NCBI GenBank assembly: GCA_900545175.1
Contig: UQYF01000004.1
Span: 45,292 to 109,291 of the forward strand
Origin: an uncultured Eubacteriales bacterium
GTDB lineage: Bacteria > Bacillota > Clostridia > Lachnospirales > Lachnospiraceae
DNA: 64,000 nucleotides
Direction: 5' to 3'
The position numbers and the translations under genes were made by a program. The notes below the pieces were generated by a model. It worked only from the letters and a program-made list of their open reading frames with translations. It was not told the DNA's origin and searched no databases. Each line of letters starts with the position of its first letter. The first letter of the stretch is position 1. Of this stretch, positions 1 through 9,900 are shown in pieces.

Positions 1-2253
1 GGACGTGCACTCGGAAATAATATGATTAACCTGTGCTGCTATAAGGAAGTCAAGGAGGTTCTTGATGAGCTTGGCTTTGATATAAATGTCATCGAGGATC
101 AGGAGCCGGACGCAGCGCTTGGCAACGGAGGTCTTGGAAGACTTGCGGCATGTTTCCTTGATTCACTTTCTACACTCGGATATCCGGCTTACGGCTGTGG
201 TATCAGATATAAGTATGGAATGTTCAAGCAGGAGATCAGAGACGGATACCAGATAGAGGTTCCGGATGACTGGCTAAGAGACGGCAACCCATTCGAGGTT
301 AAGCGTTCAGAATATGCTGTGGAAGTCAAGTTCGGCGGCTATGTAAGATGCTACAGAGGCGATGACGGAAGAGAACATTTTGTTCAGGAGAATTATCAGT
401 GTGTGAACGCTGTTCCTTATGACCTTCCTATCGTGGGCTACGGCAATAATGTTGTAAATACACTCAGAATATGGGATGCAGAGCCGATACAGCATTTTAA
501 CCTTGACTTTTTTGACAAGGGAGACTATCAGAAGGCTACAGAGCAGGAGAATCTTGCAAAGAACATTGTTGAGGTTTTATATCCTAATGACAATCATTAT
601 GCCGGCAAGGAGTTAAGACTTAAGCAGCAATACTTCTTCATATCTGCCAGTGTTCAGAGAGCAGTTGCCAAGTTTAAGGAAAAACACAGTGATATACATC
701 ATTTCCCTGAGAAGGTGTGCTTCCAGCTTAATGATACACATCCTACAGTTGCAGTGGCAGAGCTTATGAGAATACTTCTTGATGATGAAGGACTTGAGTG
801 GGACGAGGCATGGGATATCACAACAAAGACATGTGCTTACACTAACCATACAATCATGGCTGAGGCACTTGAGAAGTGGCCTATCGAGCTTTTCTCAAGA
901 CTTCTTCCGAGAATATATCAGATTGTTGAAGAAATCAACAGACGTTTTGTAGAGAAGATTAAGACAATGTATCCTGGCAATCAGGAGAAGATACGCAAAA
1001 TGGCAATCGTATATGATGGACAGGTTAAGATGGCACATCTTGCAATCGCAGCAGGCTTCTCTGTCAACGGTGTTGCAAAGCTTCATACAGAGATACTTGA
1101 AAAGCAGGAGCTCAAGGATTTCTATGAGATGATGCCTGAGAAGTTTAACAATAAGACAAATGGTATCACACAGAGACGTTTCCTTCTTCATGGCAATCCT
1201 CTTCTCGCTGACTGGGTTACTAATAAGATTGGTGATGATTGGATTACAGACCTTCCACAGATTAGCAAGCTCAAGGTATATGCAGATGACGAGCTGAGCC
1301 AGAGTGAGTTTATGCAGATTAAGTACCGCAATAAGATTCGTCTCGCAGAATATATTAAGGAGCACAATGGAATTGAAGTTGACCCGCGTTCAATTTTTGA
1401 TGTTCAGGTAAAGAGACTTCATGAGTATAAGAGACAGCTTCTTAACATACTTCATGTTATGTATCTCTACAATCAGATAAAGGAGCATCCGGAGATGGAT
1501 TTCTATCCAAGAACATTTATTTTCGGTGCTAAGGCGGCAGCAGGCTACAAGAGAGCAAAAGCTACAATCAAGCTTATCAACAATGTTGCAAATGTTATCA
1601 ATAATGATAAGTCAATCGATGGAAAGATTAAGGTCGTATTCATAGAGAACTACCGTGTATCGAATGCCGAGATTATTTTTGCTGCAGCAGATGTCAGTGA
1701 GCAGATTTCAACAGCTTCTAAGGAAGCTTCCGGTACAGGCAACATGAAGTTCATGTTAAACGGTGCATTGACACTCGGTACAATGGATGGAGCAAATGTC
1801 GAGATTGTAAATGAAGTAGGCGCAGATAACGCTGTGATTTTCGGACTCAGTGCGGATGAAGTAATCCGCTATGAGAATGAAGGCGGCTACAATCCTATGG
1901 ATATCTTCAACAACGACCAGGATATCAGACAGGTTCTTATGCAGCTTATCAACGGCTTCTATTCACCTGAGGATCCTGAGATGTTCCGCGAGATTTATGA
2001 TTCGCTTCTTCATGCACAGGGCGGCAATCGTGCTGATGTATACTTCATATTGAAGGATTTCCGTTCCTATGCACAGGCACAGAAGAAGATAGAAGAGAAG
2101 TATCGTGATACTAAGGGCTGGGCTCGTTCAGCTATGCTCAACACAGCATGCAGCGGCAAGTTCACATCCGACAGAACAATCGAGGAATATGTACATGATA
2201 TCTGGCACCTTGAGAAGGTTAAGGTTGACCTTACAGATGCTGACTGTGTATAG
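1..2253 (+). CDS. glgP: Glycogen/alpha-glucan phosphorylase (5' end outside window)
   Basis: GT35 phosphorylase, a cytoplasmic PLP enzyme that releases glucose-1-phosphate from alpha-1,4-glucan ends. The frame is open from base 1 and reads GRALGNN before the first internal Met at 22, so the true start lies upstream. About 750 residues of the usual 800 or more are visible. The family signature NGGLGRLAACFLDS lies near the window start. The PLP segment EASGTGNMKFMLNG is intact, with its Schiff-base lysine codon at 1747-1749. The C-terminal helical region is complete and the gene ends in a strong hairpin terminator. Nothing visible tells storage-glycogen from maltodextrin use. Family assignment is secure. 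Confidence 0.97.
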   Translation, partial: GRALGNNMINLCCYKEVKEVLDELGFDINVIEDQEPDAALGNGGLGRLAACFLDSLSTLGYPAYGCGIRYKYGMFKQEIRDGYQIEVPDDWLRDGNPFEVKRSEYAVEVKFGGYVRCYRGDDGREHFVQENYQCVNAVPYDLPIVGYGNNVVNTLRIWDAEPIQHFNLDFFDKGDYQKATEQENLAKNIVEVLYPNDNHYAGKELRLKQQYFFISASVQRAVAKFKEKHSDIHHFPEKVCFQLNDTHPTVAVAELMRILLDDEGLEWDEAWDITTKTCAYTNHTIMAEALEKWPIELFSRLLPRIYQIVEEINRRFVEKIKTMYPGNQEKIRKMAIVYDGQVKMAHLAIAAGFSVNGVAKLHTEILEKQELKDFYEMMPEKFNNKTNGITQRRFLLHGNPLLADWVTNKIGDDWITDLPQISKLKVYADDELSQSEFMQIKYRNKIRLAEYIKEHNGIEVDPRSIFDVQVKRLHEYKRQLLNILHVMYLYNQIKEHPEMDFYPRTFIFGAKAAAGYKRAKATIKLINNVANVINNDKSIDGKIKVVFIENYRVSNAEIIFAAADVSEQISTASKEASGTGNMKFMLNGALTLGTMDGANVEIVNEVGADNAVIFGLSADEVIRYENEGGYNPMDIFNNDQDIRQVLMQLINGFYSPEDPEMFREIYDSLLHAQGGNRADVYFILKDFRSYAQAQKKIEEKYRDTKGWARSAMLNTACSGKFTSDRTIEEYVHDIWHLEKVKVDLTDADCV

Positions 2254-2327
2254 ACCGGTCAGAGATATAATTAAGTATAATTATCATAAGAATCTTTAAA
2301 TGATTTATATAGTATAAGCAATAATTA

Positions 2328-2367
2328 AAGCACCCACTGCATAGACTATGTGCAGGGGGTGCTTTTT
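2328..2367 (+). terminator. Intrinsic terminator after glgP
   Basis: A 15-bp stem with one mismatch (2328-2342 with 2351-2365), an 8-base loop and a short T run. Its 3' arm also carries the only plausible ribosome binding site (AGGGGG, 2354-2359) of the next gene, which starts at 2370. Confidence 0.85.
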
Positions 2368-2369
2368 GC

Positions 2370-3308
2370 ATGAAAAGACAGATTAAAACTGTTCTGTACT
2401 GCTTTGTGGCAGTTTTTTTGATACCTTTTATGATTACACTGATACTAAGTGGAGTAGGGCTTGAAAAAGAAAAAATCGGACTTGCCCTTACCTCAGGAAT
2501 CACCGGAAACAGCGGTAAAGATACTGTAAAAGTAAGCTATTCTATCGGAAGTGAGAATATGGATATGGATGAGTATATTGCCGGTGTGTTAGCACCTGCA
2601 TATGATTATTGTGATAATGAAGAGTTTCTAAAGACAATGGCTGTCATGTGCCGCACATACATAACCTACTGCAATGAAAATAATAAAAAAAATGAAACAC
2701 AGTTCTATTCTGATTTGCAGTTAGAGGAGCGCTGGGGCGATGAGTGGAAGAAAAAAAAGGCTGCGCTTACTGTTGCAGCCGAACAGACGAAAGGACTTGT
2801 GATTGTATGCGATGAAAATGTCATTTATCCGTACAGCCATCTTCTTACAAGTGGTTATACAAGAAATCTCAGGGAGAACTGTAAGTATTTGTGTGAAGCT
2901 GTGCAGACGCAGGACAGCACAGAGGAAGACTATGTAAGCATATGCGATTTTACTGACAAAGAATTCACGGCAGTAATCAAAAATAACTTTGAGGGTCTGT
3001 ATTTTTCTGACAGGCATTCAGCTAACCAGCTTCAGATAGTTGAAAAGACTACAGGAGGGTACGTTGTGCTTATACAGATTGGAAATATTATAGTTGACGG
3101 CGATACATTTGCACAAGTACTGGGACTTGCATCGCCATCATTCACTTACAAGGAGATAACAGATGGCATACGCTTCACTGTCAAGGGGCAGGGGAGCGGC
3201 TACGGCATGTCAATAGCAGGTGCAAAGACAAAAGCATTATCGGGTGAAGCTTATCATGAGATAATCAATTATTATTTTGAAAATATTGCTGTTCAAAACA
3301 TAAGATAG
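2370..3308 (+). CDS. spoIID: SpoIID-family protein lacking the conserved catalytic Glu
   Basis: 312 residues: an N-terminal membrane anchor (about 8-28), then a SpoIID/LytB domain with the family motifs CRTYITY (around 90-97) and GYGMSIAGAKTKALSGEAYH near the C-terminus. SpoIID is a lytic transglycosylase that remodels peptidoglycan during forespore engulfment. In Bacillus SpoIID the catalytic Glu sits in a V-V-A-A-E-M-P segment; the aligned segment here is V-L-A-P-A-Y-D, placing Ala77 at that position. The protein may therefore be non-catalytic or divergent. The start at 2370 precedes the membrane anchor directly, and its SD lies in the upstream terminator stem. The SpoIIQ-like gene follows, consistent with engulfment context. 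Family confident; activity doubtful. Confidence 0.85.
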   Translation: MKRQIKTVLYCFVAVFLIPFMITLILSGVGLEKEKIGLALTSGITGNSGKDTVKVSYSIGSENMDMDEYIAGVLAPAYDYCDNEEFLKTMAVMCRTYITYCNENNKKNETQFYSDLQLEERWGDEWKKKKAALTVAAEQTKGLVIVCDENVIYPYSHLLTSGYTRNLRENCKYLCEAVQTQDSTEEDYVSICDFTDKEFTAVIKNNFEGLYFSDRHSANQLQIVEKTTGGYVVLIQIGNIIVDGDTFAQVLGLASPSFTYKEITDGIRFTVKGQGSGYGMSIAGAKTKALSGEAYHEIINYYFENIAVQNIR

Positions 3309-3521
3309 ATGAAAGATAAAAAGATAATACCTCAATATCTGTATAAAAAATGAGTCTGTGGCAATCCTATTAACAAGAGTAAAGGAACTATATAGCTTTT
3401 AGCGGTAATGTTCCGAGTATAACTCATGAAAATTGATAGTGCGGATGTAACACTGATAGCCGGCGGCAATGTATTAAATGGGCCGTGAGCTTAGGATGGC
3501 ATTTCGCAGGAGGAGGTTGCC

Positions 3522-4583
3522 TTGAATAGACGAAGAAATAAGGTGGATATGGAGAAGATATTTGCCACCGTCATCTCTCTTGCCATCATGGTTGCTCTGG
3601 TGGTTGGAGTAGTATCTATACTTAGAAGCAATAATTCGAAGGGAGATAACAGACAGAATTATATTGATTTAAATGAAATCAACGAGGCCTTGAGTGAGAG
3701 CGGGCAGAGCACACAGAGGCAGGCTGAGGGTATGGAGGAACAGAGCAATGTTGCAAGAAATGATGAAAAAGACGATAAGAGCGTCAAGAATGACGATGAA
3801 AAAAATACGACAAAAGATAATGACAATTCCATCGTCCCTTCGGAAGACAGTATTAAAGACAGAGACACTGATGTGGCGAAAAATACAGATGATAAAGGAC
3901 AAAAGAGCACAGAAAATGCAATAGGGAACGAGAGCGCAGAGAGTAAGCCGGATAAGGACGAAAATGTGGACTCAGATGATAAGGCTGAGGTAGGAGCTAC
4001 GGCAGCCGACAGTGAGATGCCGGAGACGGAAAGCATGCAGGAGACTGTACAGACAGCAGAGGGTAATGCACAGACAGCGGAAGGTGAGACTATAGAAAAT
4101 CAGGAAAATATTAGCGATACAACTCCTGTGAATGCAAGCACAGCTACTATTTTAGGATATAGCTTTAATGAAGAGAGCACGATGATGTGGCCTGCAAGCG
4201 GTGATGTTATCTTAAATTACAACATGAGCAATACAATCTATTTTCCTACACTTGATGTATACAGATGTAATCCTGCAATCGTCATAAGTGCTCCGGAGGA
4301 TTCGGTTGTATGTGCAGCGGCTGACGGAATTGTGATTTCAGTGTATGAGACAAGTGAGACAGGCCTCACAATGGAAGTAGCGCTTGGAAATGATTATGTG
4401 ATGACTTACGGCCAGCTTAAGGATGTCAAGGTCGGTGTCGGAAGTCAGGTCAAGAGAGGAGATGCACTTGCTGCGGTTGCGGCACCGAGCCAGTACTATA
4501 CAGTGGAGGGAAGCAACCTGTATTTCAAGCTTGAAAAGGCAGGAGAGAGCGTGAATCCTATGGATTTTATCGATGCCGAATAA
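3522..4583 (+). CDS. SpoIIQ-like membrane protein with degenerate M23 (LytM) domain
   Basis: 353 residues starting at TTG (3522), preceded by a strong GGAGGAGG site at 3508-3515. One membrane segment (about 13-33), a very long Asp/Glu/Lys-rich linker (about 40-200), then an M23-type beta-sandwich from WPASGDV (about 223) to the end. M23 peptidases hold zinc with an H-x(3)-D pair and an H-x-H motif. Here the expected positions read TLDVYRCN and NLYFKLEK with no histidines, so the domain should not bind zinc. Non-catalytic LytM domains are known in Bacillus SpoIIQ, which forms a channel with SpoIIIAH. Position after spoIID supports this role. An alternative is a general cell-wall scaffold. No spoIIIAH is visible nearby. 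Confidence 0.78.
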   Translation: MNRRRNKVDMEKIFATVISLAIMVALVVGVVSILRSNNSKGDNRQNYIDLNEINEALSESGQSTQRQAEGMEEQSNVARNDEKDDKSVKNDDEKNTTKDNDNSIVPSEDSIKDRDTDVAKNTDDKGQKSTENAIGNESAESKPDKDENVDSDDKAEVGATAADSEMPETESMQETVQTAEGNAQTAEGETIENQENISDTTPVNASTATILGYSFNEESTMMWPASGDVILNYNMSNTIYFPTLDVYRCNPAIVISAPEDSVVCAAADGIVISVYETSETGLTMEVALGNDYVMTYGQLKDVKVGVGSQVKRGDALAAVAAPSQYYTVEGSNLYFKLEKAGESVNPMDFIDAE

Positions 4584-4615
4584 AAGCAGAAGATAAAATT
4601 ATACAATAACAGAAT

Positions 4616-4664
4616 AAAAGGGCTGCCGCTTTAACAATCAGAAGTGTTAAGGCGCAGCCCTTTT
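4616..4664. terminator. Bidirectional terminator between convergent genes
   Basis: Long imperfect stem (AAAAGGGCTGCC... with ...GCAGCCCTTTT) flanked by A and T runs, so it can end transcription from both sides. The stop codon of the minus-strand chemoreceptor (4647-4649) lies inside the stem. Confidence 0.85.
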
Positions 4665-6755
4665 ATTTGCATTATTTTTTAAGATGCTTTCAACGTATTC
4701 CATGATATAGATGTTGTCTTCAGGCATCTGGCAGCCAACGAGATATGTTCCGTTGTTGTCGGTGCTTCTTATAATCCTGCCTTCAAGAACATTGTGTGCT
4801 GTGAGTGCAAAATTCTCAATAGTCACAGAAACATCGGTGCCTTTGCTGCTGGCAAAGAACCGGTCTGTGCTTGCAAAAGCAAAACCGTTGGCGCTTATGT
4901 TATCCATTTTGCCTTCGTATACCTGACCGGTTTTCCTGTCAGTTATCTTACAGGTATTAGAGACGTCTATTCTAGGATATTTACGGCGGTTGGTTATCTT
5001 AGGTCTTGTGCTTATGCGTATAGTGGCATTGCTTCCGTCGTAGGATATAAGCTCTGCCTTCTCCCAGCAGTAGAGGACATTGCCGACTGTTACATTGACA
5101 CTGCAAGGAAGAGATTTCTTGAATGAAGGAATATCCTTAGAGCTTACAACAATTCCTGTATCGAGCTGGCTTACAAGCTCACCATGATACTCTTTATCAG
5201 TTGAACCGATGGATGTGCGGATGATAACCTTCATTCCCGGATGAACATCCTCAATGCCCATGAAGCCGCCTATACCAAGCTCACACATGAGTGCTTCGAT
5301 GACTTCCTCAATTTCATTGATATTCTCAGCACTCTCAGTGTATCTGCTTACCATACGTTTGCTGGTCTCACTTGAGTCGGAGATACAGTTGTTCATGTTG
5401 TTAACGATGGCTGAAACCTGTCCCATATTATCTACAAGCTTATGGTTGGAGTTTTCTACATCCTTGATAGCGGTGTCTATAACCTGAATATGTTCACCAA
5501 TCTGCTTGGAGTCTGCTGTAATCTTATCAACATTCTCACCGGTGATAGTTACCTTTTCGAGTGTGAGAGCGATAAGCTTAAGAGTCTCTTCTATCGATGA
5601 AGTCATCTTAGATGAAGTCTCGTCAAGACGTACCAAGGCTTCCTCAATCTGGCTTGAGGATGACTTTGTCTCAGTGCTGAGTGTACGAATCTGCTCTGCT
5701 ACAACAGCAAAGCCTCTGCCTGCATCACCGGCGCGCGCAGCTTCTATGGAAGCATTCAAAGCAAGAAGATTGGTCTGTCCGGAAATGCTCTGTATTGTGC
5801 TTGTCTCTTCCTTAACTTTTTCAAATTCGGTCTTGAAATCGCGGAGAACTTTGTCAACCTCTGAAGATAAGTCGGACATGGTATGGGCAGTCTTTACAAG
5901 TTCTTCAAGGTCTGCACCGCTGACAGCAGCATGCCCCTGCGACTCGGTTGTAAGAGTTACCATCTGTTCTATGAGTTCACCGACATTTTGTACCTGGGAG
6001 TTGATGTCTGTTGTCATCTCAAGAGATGATGCGGTTCTGTCCGTGAGACTGCTGCTGTTGTGCGTAAGCTCATTCATTCCGAGTACGACAACATCAGAGC
6101 CATGCTTATTCTCTGATGCGAGTTCATTGACCACGGTGATTCCGTCCATGATAATATTGCTTGCAGTCTTGACCTTTTCGACAGTGTTGACAACTCTTTC
6201 AAGGTCTGACTTTATGCTGTCAGTCATAGCACCGTCAGATTCGTTAAGGTGCTTTATTGACATGACATAACAGATGTAGCATAGAATGATACACGACAGC
6301 TGAAGCTGGTAATCCTTGAGATTAGAAGCAGATGTATAGCCGTTCATATATTTGTATACGGCTCCGAGTATAATTATTGCAGTGTTGGCAATACCGCATT
6401 TTACCATAAAGCCTCTGTTTTTATAGATAATAAGGAGGCTGGTAACAGGGAGTATGTATGTAAATGCTATCGATGACTCCGTTGTACAAAGTACGAATGT
6501 ATAAAAAATACTATATCCGATTGCGAGATTGTATTTGTATACATCCGTTGCCTTTCCTTTAATTTTTAAAAGAATCTCTCCTGAAAAAAAAGGAATCCAG
6601 CATAATAAAAGGAAAATTATATATTGGGTACTGGGGTATATGCCCTTAGGTACGTCACTTCCATAATTAGCAGACAGCAGTATGGCAAAAACCAACCATA
6701 TCCGTCTAGCTTTTTTATTAGCTTTTTCTTTAAAGACATTTGCGTCGTAATTCAT
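4647..6755 (-). CDS. Methyl-accepting chemotaxis-type receptor fused to a PilZ domain
   Basis: 702 residues from the ATG at 6755, chosen because AGGAGG lies 6 bases upstream; an in-frame ATG 24 codons earlier lacks such a site. The N-terminus has about six membrane helices (about 18-185) with almost no extracellular loop. A long coiled-coil signalling domain follows, whose hairpin tip carries the receptor hallmark TNLLALNASIEAARAG (about 325-345). The C-terminus has a YcgR-like segment and a PilZ domain with RRKYPRI (about 588) and D/N-x-S-x-x-G as NISANG, the residues that bind cyclic di-GMP. It probably signals to CheA/CheW in response to c-di-GMP or membrane state. No other che gene is in the window. 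Both domain calls are strong; the signal sensed is unknown. Confidence 0.88.
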   Translation of the reverse strand: MNYDANVFKEKANKKARRIWLVFAILLSANYGSDVPKGIYPSTQYIIFLLLCWIPFFSGEILLKIKGKATDVYKYNLAIGYSIFYTFVLCTTESSIAFTYILPVTSLLIIYKNRGFMVKCGIANTAIIILGAVYKYMNGYTSASNLKDYQLQLSCIILCYICYVMSIKHLNESDGAMTDSIKSDLERVVNTVEKVKTASNIIMDGITVVNELASENKHGSDVVVLGMNELTHNSSSLTDRTASSLEMTTDINSQVQNVGELIEQMVTLTTESQGHAAVSGADLEELVKTAHTMSDLSSEVDKVLRDFKTEFEKVKEETSTIQSISGQTNLLALNASIEAARAGDAGRGFAVVAEQIRTLSTETKSSSSQIEEALVRLDETSSKMTSSIEETLKLIALTLEKVTITGENVDKITADSKQIGEHIQVIDTAIKDVENSNHKLVDNMGQVSAIVNNMNNCISDSSETSKRMVSRYTESAENINEIEEVIEALMCELGIGGFMGIEDVHPGMKVIIRTSIGSTDKEYHGELVSQLDTGIVVSSKDIPSFKKSLPCSVNVTVGNVLYCWEKAELISYDGSNATIRISTRPKITNRRKYPRIDVSNTCKITDRKTGQVYEGKMDNISANGFAFASTDRFFASSKGTDVSVTIENFALTAHNVLEGRIIRSTDNNGTYLVGCQMPEDNIYIMEYVESILKNNANKRAAP

Positions 6756-6798
6756 GGATAAGCCTCCTGTGTCTTCATTATTATAAAGCGTCACAAAT

Positions 6799-6827
6799 AT
6801 TTTAGCCCATTTTCTGAAATGTTTCAA
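6799..6827 (-). promoter_or_regulatory. Candidate sigma-A promoter of the chemoreceptor gene
   Basis: On the minus strand TTGAAA (6827-6822), a 17-base spacer and TAAAAT (6804-6799) lie about 45 bases before the chosen ATG. Confidence 0.5.
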
Positions 6828-6915
6828 GGTGCTTTTGTACTAAGATGAATACAATATTACTATGACATAATATTAAAATAAGTCAAGAGAAAAAGAAATA
6901 AAAATATTTTTGTCA

Positions 6916-6944
6916 TTGAATAAAATTGTACCGGAATATATACT
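6916..6944 (+). promoter_or_regulatory. Candidate promoter of the SNF2 helicase gene
   Basis: TTGAAT (6916-6921), 17-base spacer, TATACT (6939-6944), 35 bases before the start codon. Confidence 0.55.
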
Positions 6945-6979
6945 GTGCTTATATGATGATAAAGCTATGGGGGTACATT

Positions 6980-9900
6980 ATGAAAGAGAAGAACGAAGAG
7001 GATATATGCGGTCATGTGTATGACGAGGTTATTTCAAAGCAGCTTGATGATGGTGCTCCGGAAGGCTTAGGCAGCAGGCTTGAAGAAGCATACACCTACT
7101 TTAATGTCGGAGCGATAAAGAAAAATGTGAAGATATCACAAAGGATACGAAAAGAGGGGCAGGATTTAATCCGTGACAGAAAGATAGCTCTTGAGAAGGT
7201 ATCAGGGGGGTATCTTACGGAGTCACAGGGCTATGCGTGCAAATTTTCGGGTACGGTGCGTTCAGTAAGGTATGGCAGGCAGACAGCGTTTCCGGTGAGC
7301 GTTACGATAGATAGAAATAATATTATAGATACAGAGTGTTCATGTGATGAATGTTCAGGGTATTACTATTATTATTCGAAAAATATATGTCCTTATGTAT
7401 CAGCAATGCTTGATCTGGTTGAAGATTATACATCAAAGCATAGCATAGGTGATGCGACCGATGCGGCGGCAAGGCAGCTTTTAAGTTCATATAGCTCCAG
7501 AATGGAATCAAAGGTCATTGCCGGAAGCCGCACAGCGGACAGTTCGATTATGTTAGAACCAAGAATTATCAAGAAGGATGACAGGCTTGTGCTGTCATTC
7601 AAGGTCGGCATGAGCAGGATGTTTGTTGTAAAAGACCTTGTAAAATTTGTTGACAATGTGAAAGCAGGCGCCAGTGACATATATGGCTCGGATACCAGTA
7701 TTAACCACCGCATTGAAAATTTTACACAGTCGGGGCGCAGATGGCTTGATTTTATTAAGGATGCGACAGACGAAGAGAAGCGCATGCGTGAGCGTATAAT
7801 GGATATTACATGGGGAAAGCGCTCACAGAAAATAGATGGGATAGAGCTGTATGGCTGGAGAATGGACCGGTTATTTGAGACGTCAATGGATACCTCAATA
7901 AGCTTTGAGGACAAGGATTTGCACATAAAATCTGAAATGTACCGGCTGAGTGAGAGCAATCCGAAGCTTACGATGAATATTAAGCCGGAAATGTTCAAAG
8001 AAATGTTCGATGGAATATCCGTATCAATGAAGCTTCCATATATATGTAACGGCACAAAGGCATCTTATTATATAGATAATGAGTCTAAGAGCATATCGAG
8101 GATGAGCGGCGATTTTTATGATAAGCTCAAGCCGTTTTTCGGAAGAGCCGGTGAAAGGTATGTGGATATGAGCATCGGCAGGAAGAGCCTGTCCGATTTT
8201 TACTACAGTGTCATTCCGGAGATAAGGGATTATGTTGATATAGTTGAGACGGATGTCGATATTATTGAACAGTATCTTGCACCTTTAGCTAAGTTCTCAT
8301 TTTACCTGGATGCCCCGGATGGGGATGTGACATGCCGTGCAAGGGTAAGGTATGGAGAAAAAGAGTTTTCCTGTCTTGACCAGCTGCGCACCAGCAGAGT
8401 GCTTTTAGAGTCCTATCGTCAGGGTGCGAAGGAAAAGCAGATACTTACCATGCTTGAAGGCTTCTTTCCGGAGTCTGACCCGGATGAGGATATTGTGTTC
8501 TGTGGCGGCGATGAGGACAGAATATTTGAGGTTGTTACTCATGGAGTAGAGGAGTTGGCAGCACTCGGAGATGTATTCTGTACCAAGCGGTTTAAGAGCA
8601 TGAATGTTGTAAGGCGTGCAAAGGTAAGTGTCGGTGTCAGTGTCTCAAGCGGACTGTTAGACCTTGATGTAAAGACGGACGAATTGTCACAGGATGAGCT
8701 TATAGAGCTTTTAAAGCATTACAGAGGGCATCAGAGGTATTACCGCTTCAAGTCAGGCGAATATATTGACCTCAATGAAGAATCGCTTCAGATGCTGTTC
8801 GAGATGATGGAGACTATGAAGCTGTCACCGAAAGATTTTGTGGAAGGTAAGATGCATCTTCCTATGTATCGTACTCTATACCTTGACAAAATGCTTGAGG
8901 AGCATGACGAGGTATATAATACAAGGGACAAGGTATTCCGGGAGATTGTCAAAAATATGAAGACGGTTAATGATTCAGACTATAATGTACCGGACGGATT
9001 GGAGGCATCTCTTAGAAAATACCAGAAAATGGGCTTTAGGTGGATAAGGACACTTGAGGCGAATGGCTTTGGCGGAATACTCGCTGATGATATGGGACTT
9101 GGAAAGACTTTGCAGGCAATAGCAGTTATACTGTCAGCGAAGGAGGAGGGCAGGAAAGGCACATCATTGATTGTAGCACCGGCTTCACTTGTGTATAACT
9201 GGGCTGATGAGTTTGCAAGGTTTGCACCGGCTCTTAAGGTTGTGCTTGTGAGCGGCAAGCAGGAGGACAGGAGCCGCATAATAGAGAAATATGAGACAGA
9301 GAATGCGGATGTTCTTGTCACATCATACGATCTGCTAAAGAGGGATATAAACCTCTATGAGGGAAAAGTATTTGAATATGAGATAATTGACGAAGCGCAG
9401 TATATCAAGAATCAGACTACAGCGGCGGCGAAGGCGGTTAAGCTTATAAAGAGCAAGGCAAAGTTTGCACTGACAGGAACTCCTATTGAGAACAGGCTGA
9501 GTGAGCTGTGGAGCATATTTGACTATCTTATGCCGGGCTTTCTGTATGGATATGATACGTTCAAGAATGAATTTGAGGCTCCTATTGTGAAATATCAGGA
9601 TGAGGAGGCAAAGACAAGGCTTCAGAAGATGGTCAGGCCTTTTATCCTGCGCCGCCTGAAAAAGGATGTCCTTAAAGACCTGCCTGAAAAATTGGAGGAG
9701 AACAGGATTGTCAAGTTCGATGATGAGCAGCAGAAGCTCTATGATGCACAGGTTCTTCATATGAAAAACGAACTCATCGCTGCCGATGACGCAGATTTTG
9801 GAAAAAAGAAGCTTGAAATTTTAGCCCAGCTTACAAGACTGCGCCAGATATGCTGTGACCCTCGTCTGTGCTATGAGAATTATAATGAAGGCTCTGCAAA

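Noticed and set aside
5506..6270. 254-codon plus-strand open frame opposite the chemoreceptor
   Set aside because: Antisense shadow of the coiled-coil signalling domain; Ser/Val-rich with no motif or ribosome site.
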